NCBI GenBank assembly: GCA_024958655.1 | Contig: JANWUR010000005.1 | Coordinates: forward strand, 1-64,000 | DNA length: 64,000 bases | DNA from: Cyanobium sp. FGCU6 | GTDB lineage: Bacteria; Cyanobacteriota; Cyanobacteriia; PCC-6307; Cyanobiaceae | Direction of reading: 5' to 3' | In this document: positions 63,550 through 64,000 of the stretch, one piece after another | Layout of the letters: every line of letters starts with the position of its first letter | Numbering within the stretch: the first letter of the stretch is position 1 | Translations under genes and position numbers: made by a program | The notes under the pieces: model-generated | What the model was told of the DNA's origin: nothing | The model's input: only the letters and a program-made list of their open reading frames with translations | The model's database searches: none

Positions 63550-64000
63550 ATGAAGGTCCTGTTCTGGGGTACTCCGGCCTACGCAGTGGTGACGCTCGAC
63601 GCCCTGGTGGCGGCGGGCCATGAGCTGGTGGGTGCCGTCTCCCAGCCGGATCGGCGTCGGGGCAGGGGCCGGGACCACGTGCCCTCGCCGGTGAAGGCAA
63701 GAGCGCTGGACCTGGGCCTGCCGGTGTTCACCCCCACACGCATCCGCCGCGAACCCGACACCCAGCAGCAGCTCGCGGACCTGGGGGCGGATGTCTCGGT
63801 GGTGGTGGCCTTCGGCCAGATCCTGCCCACCGGGGTGCTGGACCAGCCTCCCCTGGGCAGCTGGAACGGCCACGGGTCCCTGCTCCCCCGCTGGCGCGGC
63901 GCGGCCCCGATCCAGTGGGCCCTGATGGAGGGCGACACGGAAACCGGCGTGGGGATCATGGCGATGGAGGAAGGACTCGACACCGGCCCGGTGCTGCTGG
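63550..64000 (+). CDS. fmt: Methionyl-tRNA formyltransferase, 3' end outside window
   Basis: The first 150 codons of Fmt, which formylates initiator Met-tRNA. The opening MKVLFWGTPAYAVVTLDALV, then GAVSQPDRRRGRGR, VKARALDLGLPVF, and the folate/catalytic motif GSLLPRWRGAAPIQWAL are clear. The usual N-H-H-type catalytic context reads WNGHGSLLPRWRG. The frame stays open to base 64000. Confidence 0.93.
   Translation, partial: MKVLFWGTPAYAVVTLDALVAAGHELVGAVSQPDRRRGRGRDHVPSPVKARALDLGLPVFTPTRIRREPDTQQQLADLGADVSVVVAFGQILPTGVLDQPPLGSWNGHGSLLPRWRGAAPIQWALMEGDTETGVGIMAMEEGLDTGPVLL

Overview
The window is chromosomal DNA of a high-GC picocyanobacterium of the alpha-cyanobacterial (Synechococcus/Cyanobium) type. 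The evidence is the gene content: acsF (oxygen-dependent chlorophyll cyclase), a 35-residue Psb30/Ycf12 photosystem II subunit, a photosystem I accumulation factor, Ycf20/DUF565, several cyanobacteria-specific DUF proteins (DUF3685, DUF3727, DUF2996, UPF0182), a tandem pair of half-size GDT1-family manganese/calcium transporters, and Calvin-cycle genes (prk, fba, cbbY). Genes are packed tightly with many 1-4 base start/stop overlaps and several convergent 3' overlaps. GTG and TTG starts are common. I found no rRNA, tRNA or CRISPR array.

Layout. 1-4363 is a small decayed accessory region: the 3' part of an IS5-type transposase, a type I restriction specificity gene (hsdS) broken by a frameshift and a stop codon, an AAA ATPase fragment with no stop of its own, and an intact secreted serine hydrolase. 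4364-4791 has no supportable gene. 4792-9056 holds a flavin monooxygenase and an Lhr-like helicase. 9125-19800 mixes signalling, redox and envelope functions: a CHASE-PAS-GGDEF diguanylate cyclase, a gamma-glutamylcyclotransferase-like protein with a signal-peptide-like tail, an NtrC-like AAA+ domain fused to a membrane polyferredoxin, a glutathione transferase, a PdeM-type phosphoesterase, a CBS protein, a phospholipid synthase, an epimerase and a PilZ-containing cellulose-synthase-like protein.

19872-34717 is mainly housekeeping: hisA, a Fur-family regulator, DUF3685, the PSI accumulation factor, fumC, a double-Cache secreted protein, a PIN-PhoH ATPase, a CofE-like protein, then a tight run through ruvX, DUF3727, a YqeG-type HAD phosphatase, proB, lpxD and leuB. 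34785-46762 has a proteobacterial-style phosphoribulokinase, prepilin peptidase, accD, an oxidoreductase, a 37-codon ORF, fba, a CsgG-like lipoprotein-type gene, UPF0182, thrC and a MoaD/ThiS-like sulfur carrier. 46909-64000 has a bicupin, an unusual FtsH, rpmF, a glycerate kinase/ycf20/cbbY cluster, recJ, psb30, the paired half transporters, a catalytically degenerate RNase II/R homologue, ubiX, DUF2996, acsF, tldD, tldE and the start of fmt.

Functional links. Carbon fixation and photorespiration genes (prk, fba, glycerate kinase, cbbY) and photosynthesis genes (acsF, psb30, PSI accumulation factor, half GDT1 pair) are spread along the window. The most unusual items are the NtrC-like AAA+/polyferredoxin fusion with an altered Walker B, the RNase R-like protein lacking its catalytic aspartates, the PilZ glycosyltransferase with degenerate catalytic motifs, the cyclotransferase/secreted-tail fusion, and a palindrome plus 37-codon ORF ahead of fba. 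All function statements come from reading sequence motifs by eye; no database search was run.
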